DNA from: Lutjanus erythropterus
Lineage: Eukaryota > Chordata > Actinopteri > Lutjaniformes > Lutjanidae
Reading direction: 5' to 3'
NCBI GenBank assembly: GCA_020091685.1
Contig: CM034598.1
Location: forward strand, 19,889,745 to 19,953,744
DNA length: 64,000 bases
The notes beneath the pieces were generated by a model. It made no database searches and was not told where the DNA came from. It saw only the letters and a program-made list of their open reading frames with translations. A program made the translations under genes and the position numbers. Numbering within the stretch: position 1 is the stretch's first letter; each line of letters begins with the position of its first letter. This document shows positions 30,046 to 43,915 of the stretch, one piece after another.

Positions 30046-33000
30046 TACATTCAGTTTTAATAGCGTTATATGCAACATTTTCCTAGAAAATACACATGTA
30101 CCCTCTTTCAGTCATCACTTCTGACCCACAATAAGTGTGTGGTGGTGGGCTCTATCTGCAGAGACTCTGCCCTCTGCCTTGTATTTCTTTGTTTCTAATT
30201 ATTTTGCTGTACTCAGGACACTTTACTAACCCAGCATGTTTGTAATTGACATCCTGAGAAAAAGGACTCGATCAAATCTAACTGATCCCACCTTAAGTGT
30301 TTTAATATGTTGTTCATAAGTCGCAGAGCGGTTGTTGCACGATGCACCAATGATGCAGTGTCTCCTCTTTAAATAAGATCTGCCTTTATGGTGTGAGGCT
30401 GCTTTAGTTACTCTTTGTTGTGTAAGATGGAGCAAATGTGTGTTTCCACCGAGATAGCTGCTGCATCTATTAAATACTATAAACACTTGACTCGGCTCTG
30501 TAGCAAAAAGGGGCAGTCCAGACCTGCCTGAAATCTGTTGCCTTGGGGTGTGTGCGCGTGCAAGCGTGCACCTTTGTGAGTAAGAGATTACTAAAGGAGA
30601 ATGACTCACGCTCAGAATGTGTTTGGCAAAGTCATAAGGACTTTCCCTGCATTTCGCCTCAGCTGCAGAAGACATTCTTGTGACTGAAAAGTGCTGTCCT
30701 TCTGGTTTTATGTGTCATGAGATTTATTTGACCAATGCTGCGCACAGTTTTTGCTATTTCCAAGCCATGTGTTGTTTATCACATGTTCCACCCATCATTT
30801 GTAGAAAAAAATGTGGGGCTTATTCCATTTGCAGATTAAAAAAATGTGTGGTTGCTGTCATTTGTTTGTCAAATTTGTGGAGAGCTGAATCTTAAGTTGT
30901 GTTCTGTTTATCTGTGCCAACTGTTTGTCTGGTTGTTCTAACCCTCCATCTGACTGCTCCCACTGGCTGCCAAACATGCTGTGATCTAGCGCTTTCAGTT
31001 GATGAAGGCTGCCACTGCTGCCGCAGCCATTTGATCATATATCAGTATCTCTTCACTTAGATATGCCTGTGAAATCCTGCGACTGGGTTACAATGCCTAC
31101 ACATGGAGGTTGTTATAAAATACTGGAGGCATCACGGTGTGTGACAGATCGCGTCACCAAGCAGAGGTTGGCCATTTATCAAGAATGAGACATGATCACA
31201 AGCGATTCGTCATTTTAGATTTTAGGCTTGAATGGGGAATGGTGTAAGAAGAACGTGGCTAACTGTCAATCATAGCTTTGACTGCTGTATTGCTACTTAT
31301 CTCCACCTAGAGGAGGATGTAAGTTTTAAAGGAGCAATATGTAGCAATTGTGCATGCAAAAGTGAGTACAGCAGTCCAAACCGTGAGATGGAGCCATAGA
31401 TGGTATATAAAGTAGGTTGAAATCCTATATAATATAAAATCTATGGTTGAAGGGAGATGTTAACCCCGCCCGCTCCTCCCCAGACTCAGGGAAAGCTCTG
31501 CAGGCTGCAGGAGAACTGCAGGAGTGCAGGAAGTGTGCAACATCATAAATTGACAATAACAAGTGACAATGAGTCCTACACTGTAAGTCGATCAGCTGTT
31601 GAGCTGTTCATAATTTACCATCACATTTACTGATACACACAAGGTAACTGTTGGGAACTGCAGTGCCCAACAACATGCCAGCTCTTGTATTTTTCCATGT
31701 CAGTGCCCCTTGTATCCACACTCAGTGTGTGGGGGGCAGACCTCTCTTTAGAGTGGGGCTGAAGCCAGGCATCTTTCCAAAACTCAAGTCCCCCCAACCC
31801 TCTCTGCTGGGTATAAGCACTGCTTTGTGCCACAGTACTGCTCCCTATGGCTCTTATTCATATATTACTACAACACCACTGGCTCCACTAGATACTGGAA
31901 TCTACAATTGGACGTGTACCCAAAATAGCCTGCTGTTTGACAGACAAACTCAGATGTTTCCTCATTAAGTCAAGCCTTTGGATTAATATGCCAGAATGCA
32001 AGAGGCAGACTGTATCATTGTAACCTGCAAAGTAGTTTGTATAGTGGTGCCTTTTTCTGCCTGGAATGTGGCTGTGGCATTTTCTGGCTTAGGCTGTACT
32101 ATCGTGAAGGGTATTGGAGAGCAGGAGCAGAGTAAATACATTTCAAACAGCACAGCACAACTGAGTATTAGCAAATGATCCGATAGCATCTGTAATCCTC
32201 AGGAAAACCTGGAGAGTTGTTTTTGAATAGTGTTAGCCTCCATCAGATAGTTGGCAGGCACTGGGGGTGTCCACATGTGTGACTGGCTGGCTAGGCTAGC
32301 GGCGTGGCTGACTACAGTATGCAGGCAGATCAGATTACTGAACGATTAGCCATGGCCTCCTATCCCCGGCCCAGGGAAATGATTTTCCACTGTCATAATT
32401 CCCTAGACTGAATTACGCAGGCCAGTGACTCAGAGATACTCAATACTACAGGCCTGAGTACTGCACGGCATAACTGTTGCTCTCTGGAGGGGGGAGATAG
32501 GTGTAGAGTGGTTGTGCCACTGAGGACAAAATAGTTTTCTAATTTGAATTTCTAGTTGAGCTCTGGTGATGCTGCCTCTCAATCATGGAAGGTAGGGCAA
32601 CCAGAGGTTTGAAGTAGTAAAGTACAAATACTTAATTACTGTACTTAAAGGGGAAATTCTGCACTTTTCATATGAATGTCCGGTCAGTGTTGATGGCAAA
32701 TGTGGTCAGTTACCGCCATAAATTACTGTTTGTGCTATATTGACTGAGAAAACAGAGTTCTCCTACTGCAAAATCTGTTGTTCTTCCTGCATCCAGTGAT
32801 GTCACAGAGATGTCGTTGGTGTTAAAGTAGAACTACAGCTGTTTCTGCTTGGATTTCTAGTCTCGTCCTCTGGGTATCCAGGGGCGTGCTAGATGAGTAC
32901 TTTTGTCACCCAATGCTATGTTTCAGCCAGTAAAGCAATAGCAATAGCTATACACTAGGGTGATGGTAACATGACAATGTGTGTGTGGGAGTCACAAACT

Positions 33001-33562
33001 CACCTGCAATGCATCCTGGTACATGTAGGCAGGAGAACTGTGTTCTTTGTCAGTATAGCGCATGCACTGAGGAATTTATTGCTTCAGTTGTTCATTGATC
33101 ATCAACACTGATTGGACAGTTAAAGAGCTAAGTACTGAACTTCAGTACTTTTATGGCACAGACTGAATTGCTTCAATACTATCAAGTATTTAAAAAAGGC
33201 TTTGGCATTCAATACCAAATTACGATGCCTTAGGAGTAAATCTCCAGGTTGCAGTTTATTTTTTTAAAGTTGCTGCTTTTGAGTAGAAAAATGCCAAGGT
33301 GCAAGTATAAAGTATCAAGTTGAAAAGGACACATTGTGGTTAAAGAGGTTTATATTTTTATATCATGAAACTGCTTTGAATGTGTAAAAAGGAGCGGAAA
33401 ATACTAAAACTAAAGATTTGTAATGCAATTTTAATGTTGTTAAAATTAATTTATAAAATTGGTATTGAAAAAAGTTCAGTAACATTTTACATCTTATCAC
33501 AAAAATCTGTACTTTTTTCCTTCTTACATTTTCAAAACCAACTCATGACTTAAGTTCTAATT
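30046..33562. other. Exon-free tract with diverged repeats
   Basis: No coding exon recognised. Repeat-like pieces include 31,330-31,500 (AAAGGAGCAATATGTAGCAA start, a common teleost repeat), 32,645-33,030, and 33,125-33,250 (alternating TACTG/CAGTA words, with a related piece inverted at 48,285-48,345). The 149-codon open frame on the minus strand at 30,226-30,675 has no domain or splice context. Confidence 0.45.
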
Positions 33563-33911
33563 AGGGCTGCAACTAATGATTGTTCCATAGTTGATTAATA
33601 GGTTTTTTTTATTTTCTCAATTAATCAGTTAATAATTGTTTGGTCTATAAAATAAAAAAAAGGTGAAAAATGTTGGTCAGTGTTTCCTAAAGCCCAAGAT
33701 GACATCCTTTAATGTCCTGTTTTGCCCACAACCCAAATATATTCAATTTACTGTCAGAGAGGAGTGAAGAAACAGGAAAAGATATAGAGAATATAACAAA
33801 GAATTTTGACTTTTTCCTGAAAAGAATTACCTAAACCAATTAATCAATTATAAAAATAGTTGGTGATTAATTTAATAACCAATTAATAACTGATAAATAA
33901 TTGCAGCCGTA
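33563..33911 (+). mobile_element. hAT-like MITE copy (GGGCTGCAACTAA family), plus orientation
   Basis: Begins AGGGCTGCAACTAATGATTG and ends AATAATTGCAGCCGTA. The body has AGTGTTTCCTAAAGCCCAAG and TTTGCCCACAACCCAAATAT, the complement of words in the 29469-29792 copy. The best-preserved copy in this window. Confidence 0.8.
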
Positions 33912-36900
33912 GTTTTAATACATTTGAGGGCGATTATTGATTATTTTTATTTTGCATCACTGCCTATTGCTTTCCCAACATCAAGACTGATTTCAACCTA
34001 AATGGATGGGACAGTAATCTATAGAAAAGACGATTCCTTGGTGTATGTATTAGTGCACATCATGAGTTAATAGGGCAAAAAAAGAAACTGACGAGAGAGA
34101 CTTGACTGCGGAGAAAAGGTGAGGTTCAGTTAGCTTTGCACAGAAACAGTTGATGGAAAGGTCCTACAGAGGGATATTTTGTTCCTTCAATACTTAAAGT
34201 ACATTTCAGAGCCTGTTCTTTTTCGCTTTTACTTGAGTAAAGAAGTTGGATGAGTACTTACCAGTCTTTTTTTTTTTTACACAAGTATCTGCACTTCTCC
34301 TTTAGTACAGAATATGTGTACTTTTGCCACCTCTGAGAACATTCAAGCATGTGTGGAAAAGTGTAACGCTCATTGTAATGTTTACTTCTCATATGGGACT
34401 TGGACACAAAGGAGGCAGCAGACAGCTGTAAAATAGTCCTGAAACTCTAAACTGTCCCTCACATGTCCTTCTATTGTGAAGTCATACGTCAAAAATGTGA
34501 GCACATGTCAGATGGGCAATGAGGCGATGTAAATCAAGCAGGCCTCTAGTGGAATTTTGCTGAATGGAAAGATGGAGGGAGAGAGGGGGAGAGGAAAAGT
34601 GGGAGAGGCTAGTAGCCGGTGGAGGTAGGACCATGTTTCCAAGGTGCTTACCCCCTGAGGCAGGAATCCGATACATTCCAGAGGCTCCTGTGTCCAGACG
34701 AATAATGGTGACTAGGGTGTAGCGTTTCATCAGATGACACATGATTGGAGCGTAAGTGCTGGGAAAGTAAGAGCTATGTCATAGGCTCAGAGGTAGCCAG
34801 CTCTGGTTGCCTGAGGGATTGGGAAGTATGCCAGAAGAGCAGGACAGGTTATGTGAGATATGGATTTATCCCCAGCAGAAGACAGCATGGTTTTTATAGC
34901 TCCTCTCCTTATCACATCCACCGCCCACTCACCACCGTTTAGATATGGACGTTTACATCATTTTAGGCATTTAGGTGACACTCTGATCCAGAACTAGACA
35001 CAGTAGGAAAACCCTCAATTGTTTTTGGTATATTATACTTCATTGTAGTCTGATGAGACCTACAGAGGCAGTTGAACTGAACAAGGTTTGCCATTTAATG
35101 ACTTCTGACAAATAATCAAAAAGTCAGTAGATCCTGCTTAGCTACTCTTCAGACAAGTTACGGCATGACACTGTTTTCTAGGTCCACGGGTGTCTAAGAA
35201 CTGTGCGACATTGCACCTCATAAAGGACTTTACCAATACACCCAGCTCTAGAGCATAAAAATTCAAAAGGGCCATATCCACAGGCCTCTAGTTTAATATG
35301 CCTGTATCCTACAAGAGGCTGCCTGCATATCAGGCTGGCAAGTGTTTGATAAAGTAGATAAAAAATATCTCTAAGTTTGAGATCTCTCACCGATCGACTG
35401 TATGATCTAAACCAATAGACCCCTTTTCTGTCAGTAAACAGTTTGACATTTTTTGAGGGCAGACCTGAGGTGGCGGCAGAAAAATTCCCTGTATACATAA
35501 GTTTTGATGGCTTGTTTTTTAACAATGACTGAAGAAAATCTGATTTTTTCTGAATTTGTGCAGTCACTCAATCTCTAGGATTGTGAGTGTTAAGTGTGAC
35601 AATATTTCCTTTCTTGCCATTTTGTGAGTTCATTTTGTTTATTTTGTTGTGCCTCACACACATCTCCCAGCTTTCATCGTAGCCGTAGTTGTCTTTGGTT
35701 TTCCTGACTGGCAGTAGCGGCTGGTATATGTTAAAACTTCAATTCTGAGGAATTACTACTTTGATTCTGGCACCAAGAACACAGCAAGATGACATTTTAA
35801 CTTGGTTACGTGACCTACTGATCTGTGTTTGGCTCCAGTTTTTCTTTTGCCTTCAGCTAACACCGTGACTTAATCATGATGTCAACCAAAAAGGGTCTAT
35901 GTGGTTGTTGTTACATATTTGTATAATGCCTATGTGCTGTTATAGGCTGCAAATAGGATTATACCTGCTCAGCACCTCAGTCAAGCCTCACGTTGCACTC
36001 TGGGCTTCAAAATATCACTCTTAAAACTCAAGAGCCGTAAAGTTGATTTGTGAAAATTACCCATCTTAGAGCGAATTGACAGACAAGTATTTATTTACGT
36101 TGTCAGCTGCAACAAATAATGAACTGGTAACATTTATTGCGCAATTAATGTATTGCAGTGATGAAAGAAAACAACCTGAAGATGCACTACAAGTCAAAAC
36201 ATGACTAGTTTTTTGCCAGTTTTCCTGAGGGCCAGAGGAATATATCTGTTAACGGTATACAGTTATTTGTAACCATTAATTAAGAAAGTATTCTGTGTGT
36301 CCCACAAACTGCCAGTGATTTTCCCATTTGTCCCACTTTCTGTTGAATAACCCTGGTCTAGATCGACACCTGTGATGATGCAGTATCACCATCCCCAATT
36401 CATTGTCTTAATTTTCTTCTTGGAGTGAAGTTTTCAACCCCATAAATTTGTGCTCACCAGCTCCTAAGCTAAAGGCTATTTATACTGCAGACACAGAAAA
36501 ATACCCTGTTTTATTTAGTGGTCAAAAAACAAGCTGTCGAGTGTTAATGGACTTCACCTCAGCCATTCCGGTGGACCCTCGGGGTACAGCGCGTTCATAT
36601 ACTCGGCAAGGGAGCTCTCGGCACTAGCCTGTTAATGAAGCCATTTTCAGAGATGGAGAGATGCAGTAATGGGAACGCACCACTTCACTGCGGGATATTC
36701 TAACCCCGTCCTCATCATAAGTGCTATCAGTCATCGGATACGATTAGAGTTTTTTTTTTTCTCCTTTGTCCATTTAGCCATTCAGAAGGCTCTTTTTCAG
36801 ACTCGGAGTTAGAGGTGTGTGCGTGCGTGTGTCCGTGTGTGCGTGTGAGCGTGTGTGAGTGAGTGTTGCTCTAGCATTGCATTGACACATACATAGAATT

Positions 36901-37470
36901 TTTATTGAGAAACTTGGAGTATGTTGTAAATGGGTCAAGGTTTTGTACTATTAAAGGAGAACAAGAAATCTGTGATGGAGACTCTTCTGCCTGCTTCTGT
37001 GCGTATGTGTGTGCGCGCAAATTATGTTGTCAGTCTCTCAGATGTTAGACTTACGTCATTGGACCTATGGCTTGGTGCTAAAAGCTCACTGATGTGAGTG
37101 TGGAGAGCAGACAGGTGGAGGCGAGGGGTGGGGGTCAGGGTCTGTATGTTTACCCAGTTGTCTGGTGGCCTGGGCTGGGTCTGGCTACACCACAGATACC
37201 ACACACATACTCTCACCTACTGCAGAATTGATGTGTGTATGGCCACACTCACGCGTGCCTTAAGTTGTATACAATGTTGTTTTACATAACATACAATGTA
37301 CATATGGTATACAACTGGAAAGAGTAAACTGTTAACATGTTTTCCATGAGAAACACAGTATTAAATTACAAATTACATATGAATTTAAAGGGTAAATAGA
37401 ATAGGAAGGTTTCTGAGTGCAATATTTAAACAGATGTTACACAAATACAACACTAAGCTTTAATTCTTTA
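33912..37470. other. Exon-free tract
   Basis: No gene recognised on either strand. 36,815-36,865 is an impure GTGTGC run, and 36,600-37,260 is more G+C-balanced than its surroundings. Short open frames at 34,482-35,567 lack similarity and splice context. Confidence 0.4.
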
Positions 37471-37814
37471 TGTTGCACAATCAGTATTGCATGAAAATCA
37501 CAATATGGCCAAGTGCAATATCCCAATCTCAGATCCAGAACCAAGCTGCACTTTTTTGAGAAAGGAAAAATGTATGAGAAAACAGCATTGTTACCACATA
37601 ATGTAGTGCTGCATAGATGATCTGACCAAAAAATCTTTCTAGATGCCAGAAAACATGTTTGTTTGGTACAGACCTCAATAAATTGCTATTTTATTTTATT
37701 TTCAGTGAGCAGGAAAATTGTCATGCGAAACTGATCATTTCCACTAATCGTATCACATATCACAATCTCAGTTTCAGTCAAAATAATCTGACTTTGACCA
37801 GATTGCGCAGCCCT
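37471..37814 (-). mobile_element. MITE with GGGCTGCGCAATC end, copy 1
   Basis: The right end GATTGCGCAGCCCTG and a weaker left end TGTTGCACAATC enclose AACATGTTTGTTTGG and TCATTTCCACTAATCGTATC. The reverse complement aligns with 54220-54490 through AAACATGTTTTATTTC, GGAAATGATCAG and GCGATATGTGATACC. Non-autonomous. Confidence 0.6.
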
Positions 37815-37916
37815 GTTGTACAATACGAATGATAATTTGCTTAAAGGTGAAATAAGTAACTACCTAGAGTTCACAAATGAGTACTGTGGGCAACCAACCA
37901 GGCAAGTGGTACAAAA

Positions 37917-38205
37917 GAATTAAACTATTTTGATTACTGATTAATTGTTTAAGTAATTTTTCATGCAAAAATGAGAGAAAATGATGTTTTCAGCTGCTCA
38001 AAAGTGGAGATTTCCTGATTTCTCTGTTTATTATCACATTAAACTTAATATCCTCTATCTCTCTATCTATCTATGGTTTTTAGACTGACAGTACAGGATG
38101 ATTAAAGACATCACCTTTGATTCTGAAAAACTGAGATGGGCATTTTTCACTATTTTCTGACAGACATCGCAGCCATAGATTAAATCTTACAGTTAATTTT
38201 AGTCT
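37917..38205 (-). mobile_element. Diverged GGGCTGCAACTAA-type MITE copy
   Basis: Interior words CTATTTTGATTACTGATTAA, CAGCTGCTCAAAAGTGGAGA and CACTATTTTCTGACAG place it with the same group, but both ends are eroded. A TCTA run (38,060-38,072) interrupts it. Confidence 0.4.
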
Positions 38206-38436
38206 CTGTTGTTATTTTTTAACTGAGAAATAAGACAATTTCTATCGGGGCAAGTAAAAAGTGACTTTGGGCAAGTAGATTTTTTTTTTTTGACCTGCTT
38301 GCCTGAACAAGCATGTGAAAAAGAAATATTGATGTTGAACCCTGCTTTAAAAATGTGCAAGCCATATAATGTAATATGCAGTGGTTATATTATCAGAGTC
38401 ATGTCAACACTTGTCATGAATATACATTCAGCTCAC

Positions 38437-38803
38437 AGTTCATTAGGTACATGCAGCTGAAATGAAGGTGGCCTTGCAATAAAACCTACTTTTGTGAAGA
38501 TATTTGTATTGAAACTGCTTAGAGAGGTGTTGATTCAATGTCACAGACATTTTTAGGCTGCTGTTTGTGGTGCTGTTGTATTGTGTTGTACCAGGAGGTG
38601 TTTCTAACATTTAGTCTATACTCATTGATATAAATAGGGTCGATATTAAACTGCAGCCTCTAAAATGACCATGAAGTCGAATCAACATCTCTCTAATACA
38701 GCTTGGACAAAAACTGAAAAGTACAACCTTCATGAAGACGGGAGTCATTGCAGAGCTTTTGTGTTAGCCTGCATTAGTTTTAGTTATGTGTACCTAGTAA
38801 CAG
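38437..38803 (+). mobile_element. MITE with TTCATTAGGTACATG / GTGTACCTAGTAAC ends
   Basis: The ends TTCATTAGGTACATGCAGCT and TTTTAGTTATGTGTACCTAG are inverted repeats. The interior carries CTACTTTTGTGAAGAT near the left and AACCTTCATGAAGACGGGAG near the right, an inner inverted pair. A type common in fish genomes. No coding sequence. Confidence 0.65.
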
Positions 38804-41800
38804 ACAGCTAAGTATATAACTTGTGTCCTTATCTTCTTAACAGTTGCAGCTGTCTGTGTCTGCACTGTTTGACTGCTCTTCTTGAAGCTTAAACAAGATC
38901 GCAGCTGTGACCCGATGCCGTCAGCAAGACCACGTTTGCTGTTTACCAACTAGAGTTTGTGTTTACAGTGCTGTCATGATAAGCTGTGGTATTGTAGGAA
39001 AGTGAGGAGCGGACACCTACACAAGGTCACGGAGAGGTTTCAGTTTTCTTCTGCTAGCCTATGGTGATAGAGCCCGTTGTTAGCCAAGACAGCAGTAGAA
39101 CATAAAAACAGGCTGCCTGGTGACGTGGCCGCTCTGTTCGCCGTCCTGACGCTTGAGATCAGACTGGGCCGGAGCGTCATGGCATCCCACCAGGACAGCA
39201 GGACTGAGTAAACTTTAGGAGGGCATCTGGTGCCCAGTGCCCCTGCTCTCTTCTCTTTTCCCTCTCTCCCCCATCTCTCAGCCCCTGAGCAGACCACGCC
39301 ACCACACCACACCACACCACAGCAAGTCATCTGGTGTCCAGTCGGCTCCCATCTGTGAGTGCATTTGGCTGCACTGCAAACAAAGCATTGCTGCATGCGA
39401 GCGGCCTCGGCTACATCTAAACAGCTCAGCCCTGCTATCTCACTTAATCTTTGGGTGGAAACTATGAGCGCATTGCCAGAGCTATGGGTCATCTCCATTT
39501 CAATTCATTAAATTGTATTGAGGCATTCAGAATCCAGCGTAACAAACTGACCACAGCTGATGGCATACCTCTTCTCCATTTTGAATTGCTGAGGTGGAAA
39601 GAATTGTAATGGTGCCGACCCGAGGTTTAGCTGCTGGCAGCTTCAAGTGTACCCCTCCACTGATCCGAGGCGGTGCTGTGTCTGCCCAGCCTGCTGTCTC
39701 TCATCCATCCTGGGTGGTAGGGCGGTGTGTGTGTTTGTGTGTTCGCCTGTCTCTCTCTGTGCTGGACAGGTGTTGGCAACCCTAAGGTCAGTCCAGATGC
39801 AGCTGGGGCACCTAGACAGAGGGACGGCAGGAGACTGCAAATGACAGCAGGATGAATGAGCTTTGTTTTGCCGGGTTTCTGGCCAGTTTTATTCAGAGGC
39901 TGCAGATTTGAAAGGGGTCAGTTATGACGGTCAGGTGGCGTAACGGCTGGCTGCTCTCAGCGGGACGTGTCACAGCCGCAAGCATTTGGTCCTTACAGAG
40001 AGCCTCGGAGGCTGTTTGGGCAAAGAAGCTAAACTAAAGGAACCATAGTGGGCTGTGCAAGCCTGCAAACACAAACACCACCCTACCCCTTCTGTGAAGT
40101 GTTAAGTGGCCGGATATGTTTGGTGAATGGGACACAGGTGTCTGGGCCGGTCTGTGTGTGCCTGGCCAGAGGTCTGTGTTTGTTTTCTCTCCGTAATGGC
40201 CCCCAACTCTTCGCTGCAGCTCGACCAGAGCTCATTGGCTCTCAATGGGCCACGGTGGAGGCCCCCTCTTATTTTTTCCTTCATCTACTGTGGCACTGAG
40301 CAGTGGATGAACTCGAGTCAAGAATCTGATAATGAAATTCAAGACATCCCACGACACAATGTTGAGGCTACACATTGAGCAGGCCTGGCGCTTTTTAGAT
40401 TCCTCTTTCTTCCTTTATTCTTGCCTTTATCCCTTCGTTGCCTCTGATCTACCCCAGCAAAGCAGGCGTTTGAAGTTGTCAAGACTCTGGCTTTACTGTT
40501 GAGTCCTCAAAGTGCTTATGTGACAGGTAGAGAAGAGCTGGAGGGGAGTAATGTGACTCCCACATAGTCCACAGCCTTCCCAGTACTGCTCCATCCTCCA
40601 CACCCTTGTCTCCCGCTTGCCTCCCGCACACAGGCTTAGTCTCTGTGGTGATGTCACTCCGCTGAGCTCTCCTTTTGTTGAGTAACAGCCCAGAGGTGCG
40701 CTTTGGGCTCTGAGAAAGATACACACACACACACATACTGCTACCACAACCCCATGCTGCGTCTCCCGAAGGAGTGAACTAGGGTGAGGTAATGGGTTGT
40801 TAACCCCTCAGCCACCTCCATATTTTGGACGTTGTTCCATCAGCAGTGGCTGCTATCTCCACCCTGATCTGATTGTTTGAGTAACCCTGTGGCCTCCCCA
40901 GATGGCCCAGCCTCTGAGCTGGTTTATGATAACCATACAGTTAATATCTGGCCCACATAACGCTCTCACAGTTTCCTGTATGCCCCCCCCCCCCTCCGCT
41001 TCCCTCAAACTCTGCTCTCATTTCTCCCTGCCACCCTCTGTGCTATTGTCTCTGACGCCTTCTCCCGAGCGCCCTGTTTTATTTCTTTATTTCACTCATC
41101 TTTTTAAATTCCAGAATCCATTTCGTTTGTCCCCAGGCACAAAGGGCGATGGCTAGAGACGGTGTCGCAAATTAAATTTGCTCCCCTTGGACGTGGGCAC
41201 GATGGAACACTAGAAGGAGAACAGGAGCAAAGAAAGCTGGAGGAAAAAGCCCATTTCCTATGCATTACTGTCTCTTTCCTCAGGGTCTATAGTGGAGTAA
41301 CACCAACACCTCTATCGCCTTTTTTTCTCTTTAATTTTCTTTTTCTTGCTCTCTCCCAGGCTCACTCTCGCTGCTGCTGCTGCTGCTCTTCCTTCTCACA
41401 CAGCCTAACCTGAAGGTCTCTGTGCTCTTGCTACCACTGCTAACACAATCTGACCCAGTTTATTAGTTTGGGTCTAGTGAATCATTAATCGAGGTTATCT
41501 AACTGTTCCTATAATGATTCTGCCGTGACTGGTGTGTCAGAGCCTCTCTGTGTTCGTAACCGATCAAACCATACCCGTGCGCTTCTTGCTCTGCGCATTT
41601 GTACTCTATCATAACCATCTTGCAGAAAAAAGCATCGTCCCTCAAGCTAGACTATATGTTTAATAGGTGTGCTATGCACTGTAATATGTCATTGTGTCAG
41701 AGCACAATACGAGAACTAAGTGCACTGAATGCAAATTAATCTTGTGGGATGGCAGCAGCTGAATAGAGTGCGGTTTTGGGGAAAGGAGGGGAGCAAAGGG

Positions 41801-43650
41801 AGGGACAGAAGGAGGGCTAATAGTGGCGACAGAGAAGAGAGGGAGAGAAAAGAGCATGTGAGGAGGAGGGGGAGGAGGAGGGAGGGATGTGGGATGTAGT
41901 CATCGCCAGGCCCATTCATCATGCAATGCCTGCTGGGATGCGCTGGGGTCAGTCCCGCACAACACAATTACAGCCTGTTCTGGTGTGTTGTGCTCGGCTC
42001 CACTGTGTTCCGACTATGTTCTGTTGTCTTTTGTTAGATTTCCTCTGTTCTAGCTCTCTTGTTTTCCCCTTTGCGTGTTTTCTTCTGTACGCTTGTGTTC
42101 AGTGGCAGATTTCACATCTTTTTTTTTTTTTTCCTTCTGTTACATTATTTTTGAACTTGCTGCTCAAGCTATCACTAAATGATCTGCTGGCGCTCTTTGA
42201 GGAAAACATCTCAATTAGCAGAGCATTTGTTGTGTTTTTGTGTGTTTCTTTGAATCTTAAACTCTCTACTTTGTCTTCTGCGATTAATTGCTGTATTTTT
42301 TTTTTATTATTTTTTTTGCTCATGTGGTGCAGCCACTTGCCAGGCTGTTGTAGCAGCAGCTTCCTTTCATCCACATCTGAATCGCAGCCACTGGCTTGAT
42401 TCATGTGATTGACAGGCCTGGTTAGCATGGGGGTGTGAGATGCTAGTAAGCATGTTGTTTACCCTGCCTGCCTGACAGTCCTCTATGAGCCCACAGATGT
42501 TTCCAGAAAGCTGTAAATATCTGCTGTGTGCTCTAATGTCAGCTGACAGCATATCCGATCATAAGGATACCTCTTGTCTTCCTGTCCGTGTCTATTCTTC
42601 ATGCAGTGTAGAAGCGTTTTCCCTGCCAGGAAACCTTTTAGGTGGTCTGAAGGCCTAAATGAAAACATCACGGCACGGATGCAGCAACATCAACTTTTGA
42701 AGGCTGATCCAGATATTTTTGTTAACATCATACAGCACGGCAGAACGTTGTCAACGGTGGCATCGTGTCACTCTGCTGAAAAACAATACATGAGACAGAT
42801 TCCCCCTATAGATAGATGGATAGATGTCATGAATTCATGTGACTTTGGAGCCACTTTTAGATTCAACTGTTGGTGTAACTTTATATTAAATGTGCTATTG
42901 TCTGAAAGACAGAGTGAGTATTTTATTTTAGAACATTACAGATATAATCACAGTTAGATTGGCTGAATATATGGGATATTAGTGAATGGCTGAGTGCATT
43001 GCTGGTTGCTTTTTTGGGGGGTTTCTTTCGTCATTTTATTTAGCGAATTTAATGGTCTGCCTCAGAAGAATGAGCGTAAGCTGTTACTCAGGGAGAGACT
43101 AATTCAGCAGCACAGTACATGCCCACTGAGCTGAAGAGCAAGTGGGAGGAAAACGGCGTAGAGCCAAAATATTTTCACATCTAACAAGGTGTATTGTGCA
43201 TTTATTTAAACAAAACCATAGTTGGTAATTGATAGATCAGTGGAAAGTCTAACCGAGACAAGAGTTTTATTTTGTTCTTCTGTCACGTTTGAATGAAGTG
43301 TTTTACTGTGAGTTTACAAATGAATTAAGCTAGTCTTAGATCAGTAAAAGAAATTTGGATTCAGAAGGTATATAGTTGTATTTTTCCGTTTAATAAAGAA
43401 AATAGGTGTAAAAATATTTCCTTTTTTGACATTTTGTGAGTTTTCTGTGTTTATGTATTAGATGTAATGAATGTACATATGTAGAGAGCTTAATGCAGTA
43501 ATGTTTAATGCTAGGTGACGATGACAGGTTGAAAAATGTTAACATACTGCCAAACCCTAATCACAAATGTACAAAATTTGAATCCATTGACACTTGGATG
43601 AAAATGAGCACTTTTATTTTTCTCTAATGGGTTTGAAAGAATTTAATACT
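38804..43650. other. Repeat-poor, exon-free tract with balanced composition
   Basis: No coding exon recognised. Low-complexity patches: C12 at 40,983-40,994, CTG repeat at 41,371-41,387, poly-T at 42,118-42,132 and 42,296-42,320. Open frames of 152 codons (39,040-39,498, minus) and 170 codons (41,887-42,399, plus) are compositionally biased and lack domains. Unlike the neighbouring tracts, few transposon remnants are visible, so parts may be under constraint. Confidence 0.4.
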
Positions 43651-43915
43651 ATGGCTGCAACTAACAATTTTCAAACAAAAACATGATTTCCCTCAAAAAA
43701 TCCATTATTTGTTTGTTCCAAAACTCCAAGTTGATGCCTTCAGTGTCCACTCAACAGTCCAAAACCTCCAAATGTTCAATTAAATTCATGTGGCAAAGAA
43801 AAATATTCATATTTAAGAAGCTGGAACTAGCAAATGATGGGCTATTTTGCTTGAAAAATGATCATTTAAAACAATTATCAATATTGTTGCCATTATTAAC
43901 TAATCATTTCGGCTT
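43651..43915 (+). mobile_element. hAT-like MITE copy, right end lost
   Basis: Begins ATGGCTGCAACTAACAATTT. The body has CATATTTAAGAAGCTGGAAC and AAACAATTATCAATATTGTT, as in related copies. The right terminal repeat is eroded to TAATCATTTCGGC. Confidence 0.55.

Noticed and set aside
29732-30124. 130-codon plus-strand open frame
   Set aside because: It spans the end of a MITE and a retroposon tail; A+T-rich hydrophobic translation with no conserved motif.
39040-39498. 152-codon minus-strand open frame
   Set aside because: Biased composition, repetitive CCACA on the other strand, no recognisable domain.
41887-42399. 170-codon plus-strand open frame
   Set aside because: Composition is dominated by poly-T-derived Phe/Leu and Ser/Cys; no domain, no splice sites framing it.
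42574-42957. 127-codon plus-strand open frame
   Set aside because: No similarity recognised; codon use is unlike the real exons here and no splice context fits.
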